Positions 43,674 to 52,965 of a stretch of DNA of 64,000 nt are shown piece by piece (within the stretch, counting starts at the first letter, position 1; each line of letters starts with the position of its first letter). The stretch spans positions 124,001 to 188,000 of the forward strand of contig JACKFE010000003.1 of assembly GCA_020632635.1 (NCBI GenBank), given 5' to 3'. Origin of the DNA: Nitrospiraceae bacterium. Its GTDB lineage: Bacteria > Nitrospirota > Nitrospiria > Nitrospirales > UBA8639. The notes beneath the pieces are model-generated. The model saw only the letters and a list, made by a program, of their open reading frames with translations, made no database searches and was not told where the DNA came from. Made by a program: the position numbers and the translations under genes.

Positions 43674-44519
43674 ATGTCGATATATTCCCCGACAGAATTA
43701 GCAGCCGCGTTTCCAAACAAACAGGTCGGCACGACGCTTTTCGCCTTTGAGGAGATGTCCAGCACCAACTCATTTGGCCTAGAACTCATTCATCAAACCC
43801 CTCAAGACGGTATCTTGATTTGTACGAACGGTCAGTCACGGGGACGGGGAAGATTAGAACGCCGGTGGTTTTCTCCACCCTGTCTGAATATTTATGCCTC
43901 GCTGGTGAAACAACTCCAGCCCACGTTTCCAATTCAGAATACCGGATGGATTCCTCTACTTGCGGGGGTAAGCATTGCTAAGACACTTAAGGAAATAACT
44001 GATCTGCCGCTCTCTCTCAAATGGCCCAATGACATTCTCATACAGAAGAAAAAGGTTGGGGGAATTCTCTGCGAAAGTGCCAACGATAGAAATGGGACAC
44101 GATGGGTCGTGATTGGATTTGGAATTAATGTCAACCTGAATACCGCAACACTCCCCGTAGAGTTACAGGAGACGGCAACATCGCTTCGCCAGGAAAGTGG
44201 CCACGACTGGGACCGCCTCACCCTCCTTCGAAAGATTACGATGGCACTGGAAGAGGAATTTGCCGAGTTGGCCAACTCACACACTGGGATCTTAAATCAG
44301 GCAAACGAAAACTATCAGCGCTACTCCAGTACCATCGGCCACATCATCCAGGTCCAATTTCCAGATGGATCAAATCTCACTGGCTTCGCACAAGCTATTG
44401 GCGAACAGGGTCAACTCCAGGTGCGTCCCATCTCTTCCCAGGTCACTACACAATTCGATAAGATTGTAGATGTTCACTCAGCTGATATTCTTCATATTCG
44501 CCCTGTAGGCTTACCCTGA
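43674..44519 (+). CDS. birA: Biotin-[acetyl-CoA-carboxylase] ligase (monofunctional)
   Basis: A 281-residue protein that attaches biotin to the carboxyl-carrier protein. The ligase loop GRGRLERRWFSP (a variant of the family's GRGRxGRxW) and the KWPNDIL motif are present, and a C-terminal SH3-like part follows. The N-terminal winged-helix repressor domain of E. coli BirA is missing, so it should not repress biotin genes. The ATG at 43674 is used. A TTG six bases earlier is in frame. It lies between nadC and coaX in a same-strand run. Confidence 0.92.
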   Translation: MSIYSPTELAAAFPNKQVGTTLFAFEEMSSTNSFGLELIHQTPQDGILICTNGQSRGRGRLERRWFSPPCLNIYASLVKQLQPTFPIQNTGWIPLLAGVSIAKTLKEITDLPLSLKWPNDILIQKKKVGGILCESANDRNGTRWVVIGFGINVNLNTATLPVELQETATSLRQESGHDWDRLTLLRKITMALEEEFAELANSHTGILNQANENYQRYSSTIGHIIQVQFPDGSNLTGFAQAIGEQGQLQVRPISSQVTTQFDKIVDVHSADILHIRPVGLP

Positions 44520-44562
44520 CATTTTGTGATACTCATAATCTTCTTGCGAGAAGACCCGTTGT

Positions 44563-45339
44563 ATGCTTTTAGCCATTGATATCGGTAATTCGCATATCGT
44601 TTGCGGCATCTTTGATCAAGGCCAACTAATCGCTAACTGGCGATTGGCTAGCAATCACACTCAGACCTCCGATGAGTATGGCACCATACTTCATTCTCTT
44701 TTATTTTTTAAAAATTTGTCCCCTGACAATGTCACTGGTTGTATTATAAGCAGTGTGGTTCCACCGCTTACGACAGTTTTTGAGTCACTGGTCCAGTCGT
44801 TCTTCAACTGTACGCCATTTATCGTCACATCTAAGTCTCCCCATGGGTTGAAATTGCAATATGACAATCCAGAAGAAATAGGGAGTGATCGAATTGTTAA
44901 TGCAGTTGCCGCTATTAATCAGTATCAACAGTCCCTAATAATCGTGGATTTTGGAACAGCCACCACATTTTGCACCATTTCTCAAGCAGGGGTGTATTTA
45001 GGCGGTGTCATTGCTCCTGGCTTGAAAAGCGCCGCAGATTCACTCCATCTGAAAACGGCAAAACTCCCTAAAGTTGACCTGATCACTCCCTCATCCGTTA
45101 TCGGGAAAAATACCGTTACCAGCATGCAGTCTGGCCTTATGTTTGGCTATGCCGGTTTAGTGGACGCTATTGTCACAGGCATTCAACAAGAAATTTCTGA
45201 ACCAGCCTTTGTGATCGCGACTGGCGGACTCTCTCAAGCTATTGTGAAAATATCTAAAACAATTCAAGAAGTTAGGCCAAATTTAACATTGGAGGGCCTA
45301 GCCATTCTCCACTCTCGGCACTTGCAATCCTGTGGATAA
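44563..45339 (+). CDS. coaX: Type III pantothenate kinase
   Basis: A 258-residue enzyme for the first step of coenzyme A synthesis. It has the ASKHA-fold motifs: DIGNSHIVCGIF (phosphate 1), the SDRIVNAVAA pantothenate region, DFGTATTFCTI (phosphate 2), and GGVIAPGLK. These match type III rather than type I (CoaA). The Cys-containing loop and lack of a P-loop support that type. It follows birA by 43 bases in the same direction. Confidence 0.95.
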   Translation: MLLAIDIGNSHIVCGIFDQGQLIANWRLASNHTQTSDEYGTILHSLLFFKNLSPDNVTGCIISSVVPPLTTVFESLVQSFFNCTPFIVTSKSPHGLKLQYDNPEEIGSDRIVNAVAAINQYQQSLIIVDFGTATTFCTISQAGVYLGGVIAPGLKSAADSLHLKTAKLPKVDLITPSSVIGKNTVTSMQSGLMFGYAGLVDAIVTGIQQEISEPAFVIATGGLSQAIVKISKTIQEVRPNLTLEGLAILHSRHLQSCG

Positions 45340-45406
45340 CTAAAATCTTTCCTTCACCTCATCATCGAATTTCAAGAACAACAATGAGTTTTTTTGCTAG
45401 CGTGGG

Positions 45407-45434
45407 TTGACTTGCTCAGGGATGTGACTATCTA
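45407..45434 (+). promoter_or_regulatory. Sigma-70-like promoter before grpE
   Basis: TTGACT (45407-45412), a 16-base spacer and TATCTA (45429-45434) lie about 50 bases before the grpE start. Match to the consensus is moderate. A heat-shock CIRCE element was looked for and not seen. Confidence 0.45.
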
Positions 45435-45482
45435 AAACGACACGGCAAGACAAATTTGGATTTCTTTGAAGGATAGCGGGTC

Positions 45483-46067
45483 ATGGGTAACTGTTCAGAA
45501 GAATCTCAAGCAGGAAAATCGGAACAAGCCGACCTTCAGGATATTACCGGAAATCCTCCCCCCCCAACCTCTGGTACGGAGGTTTCTTCCCATGATGATA
45601 CGGAAACGGCCACTCTACCAGACCTCCAAGAAGAATTACTGGCTGCACAAGATAAGTACCTTCGACTTGCCGCAGAATTTGAAAACTATAAACGCCGCAG
45701 TCAACGCGATCTTAGCGAAGCAATCAAATTTGCAAATGAATCCTTATTGAAAAACCTCTTGCCCGTGATTGATAACCTTGAACGAGCCATACAATGCGGG
45801 AAAGATGCCGGATTAAATAACGCCGTGATGGACGGGATTGAACTGACACGAAAATCTTTTTTGGAGACGGTGGAAAAATTAGGTTTACGCCAAATCTCTA
45901 GTGCCGGACAGGCATTTGATCCGAGTATGCATCAAGCTGTTGCTCAGGTGGAATCTTCTACCCTTGAGCCTAATATGGTTGTAGACGAATTTCAAAAAGG
46001 ATATTTCCTACATGACCGGATTGCCCGACCGGCCATGGTAACGGTCTCAAAAGAACCTTCTTCATAA
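45483..46067 (+). CDS. grpE: Nucleotide exchange factor GrpE
   Basis: A 194-residue co-chaperone that exchanges ADP on DnaK. The N-terminal acidic, disordered part is followed by the long coiled-coil helix (LQEELLAAQDKYLRLAAEFENYKRR) and the C-terminal beta domain with ISSAGQAFDPSMHQAVAQVES, a GrpE hallmark. It is first in a grpE-dnaK-dnaJ cluster. No hrcA precedes it, and no CIRCE element is visible, so its regulation is not the classical HrcA type in this window. Confidence 0.95.
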   Translation: MGNCSEESQAGKSEQADLQDITGNPPPPTSGTEVSSHDDTETATLPDLQEELLAAQDKYLRLAAEFENYKRRSQRDLSEAIKFANESLLKNLLPVIDNLERAIQCGKDAGLNNAVMDGIELTRKSFLETVEKLGLRQISSAGQAFDPSMHQAVAQVESSTLEPNMVVDEFQKGYFLHDRIARPAMVTVSKEPSS

Positions 46068-46125
46068 TCAATCAATTGCATAAACCAAGACGATCGAACC
46101 TGAGTGAAAAGGGAGGAATATAACG

Positions 46126-48054
46126 ATGGGTAAAATTATCGGAATTGACTTAGGGACTACCAATTCTTGCGTAGCGATTATGAGCGGAGGAGATCCTACC
46201 GTTATCGCTAATTCAGAAGGCGGGCGCACAACGCCTTCCGTAGTCGCTATCACAGACAAAGATGAACGATTAGTCGGTCAAATTGCCAAACGTCAAGCCA
46301 TCACCAATCCTGAAAATACGATCTATTCGGTGAAGCGTTTGATGGGAAGACGTTTTTCCGCTCCAGAAGTCCAAAATGCATTAAAACGGCTCCCCTATAG
46401 GGTCACTCAGGCTGAAAATGGTGATGCACACGTAGAGATTCGCGGTAAACAATACAGCCCGCCTCAAGTATCAGCTATGATTCTTCAAAAGATGAAACAA
46501 ACCGCTGAAGACTATCTTGGGGAAAAGGTCACCGATGCGGTGATTACCGTGCCCGCCTACTTCGACGACAGTCAACGACAGGCCACTAAGGATGCTGGTC
46601 AAATTGCCGGGTTGAATGTACTGAGAATTATTAATGAGCCCACGGCCGCCTCACTTGCCTACGGACTTGACAAGAAGAAAGACGAACGAATCGCAGTGTA
46701 CGACCTAGGAGGAGGTACGTTTGACATCTCTATTTTAGAAATCGGAGATGGTGTATTTGAGGTGAAATCCACAAACGGTGACACCTTCCTAGGCGGAGAC
46801 GATTTCGACCTGCGTATCATGGATTGGCTGGTCGATGAATTTAAGAAAGACCAAGGCATTGATCTACGCAATGATCGCATGGCTCTTCAACGCCTCAAGG
46901 AAGCCGCTGAACGTGCAAAAATCGAATTGTCTGCCTCTCAAGAAACTGAGATTAACTTACCGTTCATTACCGCCGATGCCAGCGGACCTAAACATTTGGT
47001 CTTAAAACTGACACGGTCCAAACTCGAGCAATTAGTAGGAGATTTGATTGAACGCTCCATCGAACCCTGTAAAAAGGCCCTAGCGGATGCGGGAATGACA
47101 ACAGGTGAAATCAATGAAGTCGTGCTGGTTGGAGGCATGACCCGTATGCCAAAGGTTATCGAACGAGTCAAACAATTCTTTGGGAAAGAACCGCATCGCG
47201 GGGTGAACCCTGACGAAGTCGTTGCCATTGGAGCAGCCATTCAGGGCGGGGTGTTGAAAGGTGAAGTCAAGGATGTCCTTCTCTTAGATGTAACGCCCCT
47301 TTCCTTGGGGATTGAAACCTTAGGGGGAATCTTCACCAGACTCATTGAACGAAACACCACCATTCCCAGCAAAAAGAGTCAAATCTTCTCCACGGCCGCA
47401 GACAACCAAACTGCGGTGACGATTCGCGTCTTCCAAGGTGAGCGGGAAATGGCTGCAGACAATAAACTACTCGGACAATTTGATTTGGTGGGAATTCCAC
47501 CCGCCCCACGAGGCATTCCGCAAGTTGAAGTTACATTTGATATTGATGCCAATGGTATCGTCCATGTCCATGCCAAAGATATGGCCACCCAAAAGGAGCA
47601 GTCCATTAAGATTACGGCTTCAAGTGGCTTAAGCAAAGAAGAAGTGGAACGATTGGTTAAAGACGCACAAAGCCATACGGAAGAAGACAAAAAGAAACGG
47701 GAATTAGTTGAATTGAAAAATCAAGCGGACACGTTAATTTATAGCACAGAGAAAAATCTCTCTGAGCATGGGGATAAAATCGACCCAGAAGAAAAAACCA
47801 AAATCACCGAAGCGGTGGACGGTCTGAAGAAAGCCATTGAGGGCACTGATAGTGAGGCGATCAAAACCGCGCTCCAAAATCTGACCACTGCCTCTCATAA
47901 ACTTGCGGAGGAGATGTACAAGAAAGCTTCCACGGATGGCCAAACCGGTGGACCAGGGGCCTCTGCAGGGCCTGAACAGCAGACCGGCGGCACTGCGGGT
48001 GATGAAAAAGTAGTCGATGCAGAATTCGAGGAAGTCGATAAAGGAAAAAGTTAA
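46126..48054 (+). CDS. dnaK: Molecular chaperone DnaK (Hsp70)
   Basis: A 642-residue ATP-driven chaperone. The signature IGIDLGTTNSC starts it. The nucleotide-binding motifs VYDLGGGTFDISI and VLVGGMTRMPKV follow, then the substrate domain and a lid. The C-terminus ends with EEVDKGKS. The ribosome binding site GGGAGGAA lies before the ATG. It is followed by dnaJ after about 70 bases, and a small 6-base inverted repeat followed by TTTT lies in that gap (48062-48075), too weak to call a terminator. Confidence 0.98.
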   Translation: MGKIIGIDLGTTNSCVAIMSGGDPTVIANSEGGRTTPSVVAITDKDERLVGQIAKRQAITNPENTIYSVKRLMGRRFSAPEVQNALKRLPYRVTQAENGDAHVEIRGKQYSPPQVSAMILQKMKQTAEDYLGEKVTDAVITVPAYFDDSQRQATKDAGQIAGLNVLRIINEPTAASLAYGLDKKKDERIAVYDLGGGTFDISILEIGDGVFEVKSTNGDTFLGGDDFDLRIMDWLVDEFKKDQGIDLRNDRMALQRLKEAAERAKIELSASQETEINLPFITADASGPKHLVLKLTRSKLEQLVGDLIERSIEPCKKALADAGMTTGEINEVVLVGGMTRMPKVIERVKQFFGKEPHRGVNPDEVVAIGAAIQGGVLKGEVKDVLLLDVTPLSLGIETLGGIFTRLIERNTTIPSKKSQIFSTAADNQTAVTIRVFQGEREMAADNKLLGQFDLVGIPPAPRGIPQVEVTFDIDANGIVHVHAKDMATQKEQSIKITASSGLSKEEVERLVKDAQSHTEEDKKKRELVELKNQADTLIYSTEKNLSEHGDKIDPEEKTKITEAVDGLKKAIEGTDSEAIKTALQNLTTASHKLAEEMYKKASTDGQTGGPGASAGPEQQTGGTAGDEKVVDAEFEEVDKGKS

Positions 48055-48127
48055 TTTTTCCCATTGTAAACAATGTTTTGAGGCCCAATGACATGACTCC
48101 ATTACTCTCTCTTTCACGGTATTCCTA

Positions 48128-49252
48128 ATGGCCCAAGCAGGAAAACGTGACTACTATGAAGTTTTGGGTGTGGACCGTAATGCCACTGATGATGAAATTA
48201 AGAAGGCATTTCGTAAGTTGGCACGTCAATATCATCCCGATCTTCAGTCCGATCCTGCCCAGAAAAAATCCTTAGAGGAAAAATTCAAGGAAGCCGGCGA
48301 AGCCTATGAAGTCTTAAGCGATGCCGATCGCCGGAAAAAATACGATATGTTCGGGCACGCCGCAGCAGGGCAAGGATTTGGCGGTGCCGAGGGCTTTGAT
48401 TTTGGGCGGGGGTTTGGGGATGTTTTTGGGGATATTTTTGAAGATTTCTTTGGCGGCGGACGCGGTGGACGACGCGCAGAACAAGGCAACGACCTTCAAT
48501 ACAACCTTGAAATTTCTTTTGAAGAAGCGATTAATGGAAAGGAAGCTAAACTAAAAATTCCTCGATGGGAAATCTGTGAGTCCTGCCATGGCACCGGAGC
48601 GAAATCGGAGAAGGCCGTTCAACCATGTTCCACCTGTCGTGGTGCCGGCCAAATCAGACTTCAACAGGGATTTTTTACAATTAATCGACCTTGTGGCCAA
48701 TGCCAAGGATCAGGCCAAGTTATTTCTGATCCATGCAAGTCCTGCCATGGGCAAAAACGCGTTCATAAGGAGCGTATGCTATCTGTCACTATTCCAGCTG
48801 GAGTAGAAACCGGAATGCGGTTACGATTGGCTAATGAAGGTGAACATGGGATGAATGGCGGCCATCCAGGCGATCTATATGTGGCCCTCAATGTGCGCCC
48901 ACATCCTCATTTTCATCGAAAAGGCCAGGAGATTCTTTATGACCTTCATCTCAATTTTGTGACAGCGACGTTAGGGGGCCGAGTCGAAGTTCCAACTCTC
49001 AAAGGTCCCTCTATGGTAAAAATTCCTGAAGGCACCCAGCATGATCAAATTTTACGCTTAAAAGGGCTTGGTGCACCCGGACTAAAATCTAAAGTTCCAG
49101 GCGACCAATTGGTTCGCATTAAAATTGATATTCCCACCAAACTCACCCCCAAACAACGCGAACTTCTTAATGCCTTCGCCCAGGAAAGCGGGATTTCCAT
49201 GGACTCTCAGGGTGAGGGACTATTTGACAAAGTCAAAAACCTTTTTGACTAG
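48128..49252 (+). CDS. dnaJ: Chaperone DnaJ (Hsp40)
   Basis: A 374-residue type I DnaJ. The J domain has the HPD (QYHPDLQ, about 37) needed to stimulate DnaK. The Gly/Phe-rich region (GFGGAEGFDFGRGFGD) is followed by the zinc domain with four CxxC motifs (CESCHGTG, CSTCRGAG, CGQCQGSG and CKSCHGQK, the last with the fourth Gly replaced), then the substrate-binding domain. The layout is complete, unlike the degenerate J-like protein at 17288. It belongs to the grpE-dnaK-dnaJ unit. Confidence 0.97.
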   Translation: MAQAGKRDYYEVLGVDRNATDDEIKKAFRKLARQYHPDLQSDPAQKKSLEEKFKEAGEAYEVLSDADRRKKYDMFGHAAAGQGFGGAEGFDFGRGFGDVFGDIFEDFFGGGRGGRRAEQGNDLQYNLEISFEEAINGKEAKLKIPRWEICESCHGTGAKSEKAVQPCSTCRGAGQIRLQQGFFTINRPCGQCQGSGQVISDPCKSCHGQKRVHKERMLSVTIPAGVETGMRLRLANEGEHGMNGGHPGDLYVALNVRPHPHFHRKGQEILYDLHLNFVTATLGGRVEVPTLKGPSMVKIPEGTQHDQILRLKGLGAPGLKSKVPGDQLVRIKIDIPTKLTPKQRELLNAFAQESGISMDSQGEGLFDKVKNLFD

Positions 49253-49289
49253 TTCTAGCCACCCTTTACAAAACGGGCACGAAAGTCCC

Positions 49290-50018
49290 ATGCCAGTCTT
49301 TTTTATTCCATCCACCCAGGTGGTGGACAATACCATTCTCATTCAAGGGGACCTTTATCAGCATTTAGTCAAAAGTTTACGGACGAGACCAGGCGAATCG
49401 CTTACGTTTAATGATGAGAGAGGAATCAGATATGTGACCACAGTCAAAAAAGTTACACGAGACGAGCTATTGGCAGGTGTGGAGGGAACTGAAACCAATC
49501 CTCTGCCTCGCCCGTACTCCATGGTCCTAGGTCAGGCAATTTTAAAAGGGGATAAGATGAGTTGGGTGATTCAAAAAGCCACTGAGCTGGGAGTGGGAAC
49601 AATCATCCCCCTTTTGACCGAACGGGTCATTTTGAAATCCCATACTACCAATTTGGAAAAACGATGGAGCCGGATTGCCTTGGAAGCCGCTCAACAAAGC
49701 GAACGATGGGCTCCTCCTTCGATAGAGGCAATGGCCTCTTTTTCCCAGTTCCTTGAGATCTTTGCAGCCACTCCTACTAAACTAATCTTGGCTGAACGTA
49801 CAATTGGTCATTCGTTGCTTCAATACCCCCTACCCGCCAACCCGGACGCACCGATTATTGTGGCAATCGGCCCGGAAGGTGGATGGACATCAGAGGAATT
49901 GGCGTTAGCAGGAAAGGCTAATTTTTCTTATGCCTCTCTTGGTGCACGAGTTCTTCGATCCGAAACCGCAAGTTTGGCTACACTTGCCATTCTCTCATCG
50001 CGAATGCAAATGCTGTAA
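49290..50018 (+). CDS. rsmE: 16S rRNA (uracil-1498-N3)-methyltransferase
   Basis: A 242-residue SPOUT-type methyltransferase. The N-terminal PUA-like part (MPVFFIPSTQVVDNTILIQG) and the C-terminal deep-knot motifs (KATELGVGTIIPLLTERV, AIGPEGGWTSEE and LGARVLRSETASLATLAIL) are diagnostic. The chosen ATG at 49290 makes the usual length. The longer frame that begins inside dnaJ does not fit the family. The gene follows dnaJ by about 40 bases, a common arrangement in bacteria. Confidence 0.95.
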   Translation: MPVFFIPSTQVVDNTILIQGDLYQHLVKSLRTRPGESLTFNDERGIRYVTTVKKVTRDELLAGVEGTETNPLPRPYSMVLGQAILKGDKMSWVIQKATELGVGTIIPLLTERVILKSHTTNLEKRWSRIALEAAQQSERWAPPSIEAMASFSQFLEIFAATPTKLILAERTIGHSLLQYPLPANPDAPIIVAIGPEGGWTSEELALAGKANFSYASLGARVLRSETASLATLAILSSRMQML

Positions 50019-50028
50019 GATGGCAAAC

Positions 50029-51027
50029 TTAGGGGGAAGAGGAAAATATCTCAATAACCGTGCCATGATCACCAACGGCGAATCCCTGATGAGAAGTGGG
50101 CATTGATAACCCATAAAGATTTTCAGTATTGAGAGCTTCAAGTTCTACCCAAGAAAATCCTGCATCTTCCGTTACCAAAACAGTCCCACGTTCTCCGACG
50201 ATTTTTCCGGATAAAGCCGAAGAAAAATGGATATCCACAAGATCCGCTGGTTTAATGCAGGGACTTCCGCACGGTCGGGTCCGGTCAACCCACGAATGTC
50301 CGCCATCCAATGTTTGAAAAATTGTCCCCTGAGTTCCTACAACCCAACCAGCAAGTTTATCCATAAAAAATATATCAAAAAAAGTTGCAGGATTATTGCT
50401 TTCCTGAATCGTCCAGGAAGCCCCGCCATCACTTGAGACAAGAATCACGCCCAAAGCCCCGATCGCCCAACCATGCCGATCGTCTAAAAATTGAACTCCG
50501 AACAAATCGGCAGTGGTCCCGCTCACCTGGTCACTCCAAGTTTCTCCGCCGTCAAGAGTTTTGAGAATCACTCCTCGAGAGCCAACCACCCACCCTAACT
50601 CAGAAGTCAGAAACATTCCTGAATATAGTGTCCCATTCGTTCCACTGACTTGCGGAATCCAATGCTGTCCACTGTCGTTGGTGTGAAGAATCGTTCCCAT
50701 TTGGCCAAGGATCCATCCATGGGAAACGTCCACAAAACGAATATCGGTCAATAAAGCATTCGTTCGACGAGGGTGAGCTTTCCACGTAATGCCCCCATCT
50801 TGAGTCTGCAGTATTGTCCCGCCCGCTCCAACAACCCATCCTTCTTTTTGGTTGAGAAAATGTACTCCTAAAAGGGTCGCATGCGATCCACTCTCAATGG
50901 ATTTTAAGGAGGGTGTTACCTCCTGTCCAACCGCCGTGGAAGGATGAAATACCATCATGCCCCATACACATTGAGATAGGACAACTAAACTGATTTTTTT
51001 GAGAATTTGCAATGAATAACTAAACAT
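50029..51027 (-). CDS. YCF48-like/BNR-repeat beta-propeller protein
   Basis: A 332-residue exported protein with a signal segment and about seven repeats of the form GWVVG..GTILQTxDGGxTW, resembling the YCF48/Hcf136 photosystem assembly beta-propellers and BNR-type sialidase repeats. In non-photosynthetic bacteria such proteins are usually of unknown role, perhaps binding or assembling partner complexes. The start at 51027 (a longer upstream frame exists) follows the IPT/TIG gene's stop by a few bases, so they form a two-gene operon. No catalytic residues are evident. Confidence 0.85.
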   Translation of the reverse strand: MFSYSLQILKKISLVVLSQCVWGMMVFHPSTAVGQEVTPSLKSIESGSHATLLGVHFLNQKEGWVVGAGGTILQTQDGGITWKAHPRRTNALLTDIRFVDVSHGWILGQMGTILHTNDSGQHWIPQVSGTNGTLYSGMFLTSELGWVVGSRGVILKTLDGGETWSDQVSGTTADLFGVQFLDDRHGWAIGALGVILVSSDGGASWTIQESNNPATFFDIFFMDKLAGWVVGTQGTIFQTLDGGHSWVDRTRPCGSPCIKPADLVDIHFSSALSGKIVGERGTVLVTEDAGFSWVELEALNTENLYGLSMPTSHQGFAVGDHGTVIEIFSSSP

Positions 51028-51034
51028 GGAATCG

Positions 51035-52690
51035 TTAATCTCTTCGTGGATTAGGGTCAGAATAATAATCGGGGTCAGGCAACCCTCGTTGCAAAATCTT
51101 AAATGATCCAGCCGGAATAGTAATCCATTTTTTGGGAGTACAACAGGCTCCATTCTCTAGCATATCCCAAGAACCACGTTTCACGATCAACTCCCCGCTG
51201 GTTAAATCAGGATCAAATCCTTCCGGATTCCCAATTCCAAAAACAGGTCGCCTGGGAACCTTGACCCGAATTTCATGATCAGACCATGACACCACCTGCG
51301 CGGCAATGCCATTAATGAGAACCTCGGTTCGTGACACATCCTGCCCTAAACGGTAATTCTGCCAATCATGCGCTTGAGTGTTTAAGGAAAGACGAGCCGC
51401 TTCGGAAATTTTCAAAAAGTTTCCAAACCCGCTTCCAGAAATCGTCACAATCTCATCCAGCCCCGCCTCTTTGGGTTCGTACGACGTGATGGCAGGTTGA
51501 ACCACCGTGAACTCTCCGGCCGAAATCGTCACAATCTCTTGGCGTTCGCAACATGTTCCATCCACTTTAGGAGTCCCCCCACCCCGTTTCACTACCACGG
51601 GACCGCTTTTGCCGCTAAAGGGTACCCACACGTCGATTTGTGTATCCAGCCATCGATGAATTACCGCTGGCACCCCACCAATTTCCACGCCATTCCCTGC
51701 TGAATGAAAATCAAAGGCATAAGCAGTACTTCCTCCTTCGGCATATACCCCGAAGTTTTCACCGCGAATCGTTACCAAAGTGCCAATTGGACCACGGTTA
51801 GGAGTCATGCCAGTAATCTGGGTTTGCACCACGACAAAATTGCCAATAGTTCGATCTTGTCCATCCCGATGCAAGACCAATGGTCCCGATTGAGCATCCA
51901 ATGGGACATGGACCACAATCGTACGATTGGACCATTGGGCAATTGTACTTGGCTTTCCGCCAAACAAGACTTTTCCATCAGCCGGTTTCTGATCACCAAA
52001 GCCATGGCCGGACAGAATCACCTTGCTGCCAATTGGACCGCTTGGTGGGTCAAAAGCAATGGGAGGAATAACCTTGAGGGGCATTTTGTTACTCACAGCA
52101 TATTCAACCGGGGCACAACACGAACCATCCGGCAAGGGATCGCTGGAAGCAAGACGGACTTCCACTGCTCCCGTTAGAGCGTTGGCAGGGATCAAGACTT
52201 CAATCTTATTCGGGCGCCATCGACGTACTTCAGCTCGAATACCATTGATTAACACCTGATTTACCCCAAACATGGTATTGGGATCTCGCGAACCAGCCGT
52301 ATTTCCAAAATGTTCTCCATGAACCGTCAGAAGAGAGCCAGCTTCTGCCTCTACTGGTTCCAAGCCAGTAATACGGACATTCTGCACATCAAATGTTCCA
52401 GCGGGGACGAGGCGAGACCCATTAGCTACCACAACAGAACCAGAACGCGCCTTCAACGGCACTTTCACAAGAATAAAATCTGGTTCCCATGATTGAATGA
52501 GGGCTGAAACCCCATCAAACTCAACTCGATTTTCCTGAGTGTTACGAAAATCCCCAAAACCTTCACCATTAATGGTAACCGTGGTCCCAACGGGACCACT
52601 GGCCGGAAATAATTCCGCTATGGCCAGATTGGGCAGGAATAAAACGAACAGCACCAGCAAGCAGCCAAAAGTTATACGAAATAATTTCAT
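51035..52690 (-). CDS. Exported IPT/TIG five-repeat protein with vicinal-Cys motifs
   Basis: A 551-residue protein with a signal peptide (about 1-26). Five IPT/TIG immunoglobulin-like repeats follow, each starting with a PxxGPxGTxVTIxGxGFG pattern (approximate starts: residues 30, 107, 213, 292 and 400). Repeats 2, 4 and 5 each contain a vicinal cysteine pair in a similar loop (DGSCC, DGTCC and NGACC, each followed by a short polar stretch and a beta strand). No catalytic site is seen, so it is likely a surface or periplasmic adhesion or scaffold protein. It is co-transcribed with the YCF48-like gene downstream. Confidence 0.85.
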   Translation of the reverse strand: MKLFRITFGCLLVLFVLFLPNLAIAELFPASGPVGTTVTINGEGFGDFRNTQENRVEFDGVSALIQSWEPDFILVKVPLKARSGSVVVANGSRLVPAGTFDVQNVRITGLEPVEAEAGSLLTVHGEHFGNTAGSRDPNTMFGVNQVLINGIRAEVRRWRPNKIEVLIPANALTGAVEVRLASSDPLPDGSCCAPVEYAVSNKMPLKVIPPIAFDPPSGPIGSKVILSGHGFGDQKPADGKVLFGGKPSTIAQWSNRTIVVHVPLDAQSGPLVLHRDGQDRTIGNFVVVQTQITGMTPNRGPIGTLVTIRGENFGVYAEGGSTAYAFDFHSAGNGVEIGGVPAVIHRWLDTQIDVWVPFSGKSGPVVVKRGGGTPKVDGTCCERQEIVTISAGEFTVVQPAITSYEPKEAGLDEIVTISGSGFGNFLKISEAARLSLNTQAHDWQNYRLGQDVSRTEVLINGIAAQVVSWSDHEIRVKVPRRPVFGIGNPEGFDPDLTSGELIVKRGSWDMLENGACCTPKKWITIPAGSFKILQRGLPDPDYYSDPNPRRD

Positions 52691-52965
52691 AGCAAGACCT
52701 TATTAATAAGATGACACCATAACCATTCCCCAGGAATGACACTCCCCATTGCTTCTGTCTAATTCTGGCAGGAAAAAACAACCAACCTAACCGCGGAAAT
52801 ACCAATCGTCGGAGTAGACCCGATCAGTGAGGATGGCACAACCGACTATATCAAGCGATCTTTTTGGACGTCAATTTCAAGAAAGACTCTCATGGCTCTT
52901 TGCGGCTTTCAGAGTAATTGCCCTAAACGATCACCATTTTCCGATTGATCATGGGCAGCAGACAC

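Noticed and set aside
45340..45482. CIRCE/HrcA operator before grpE
   Set aside because: The TTAGCACTC-N9-GAGTGCTAA inverted repeat is not present. A sigma-70-like promoter is visible instead.
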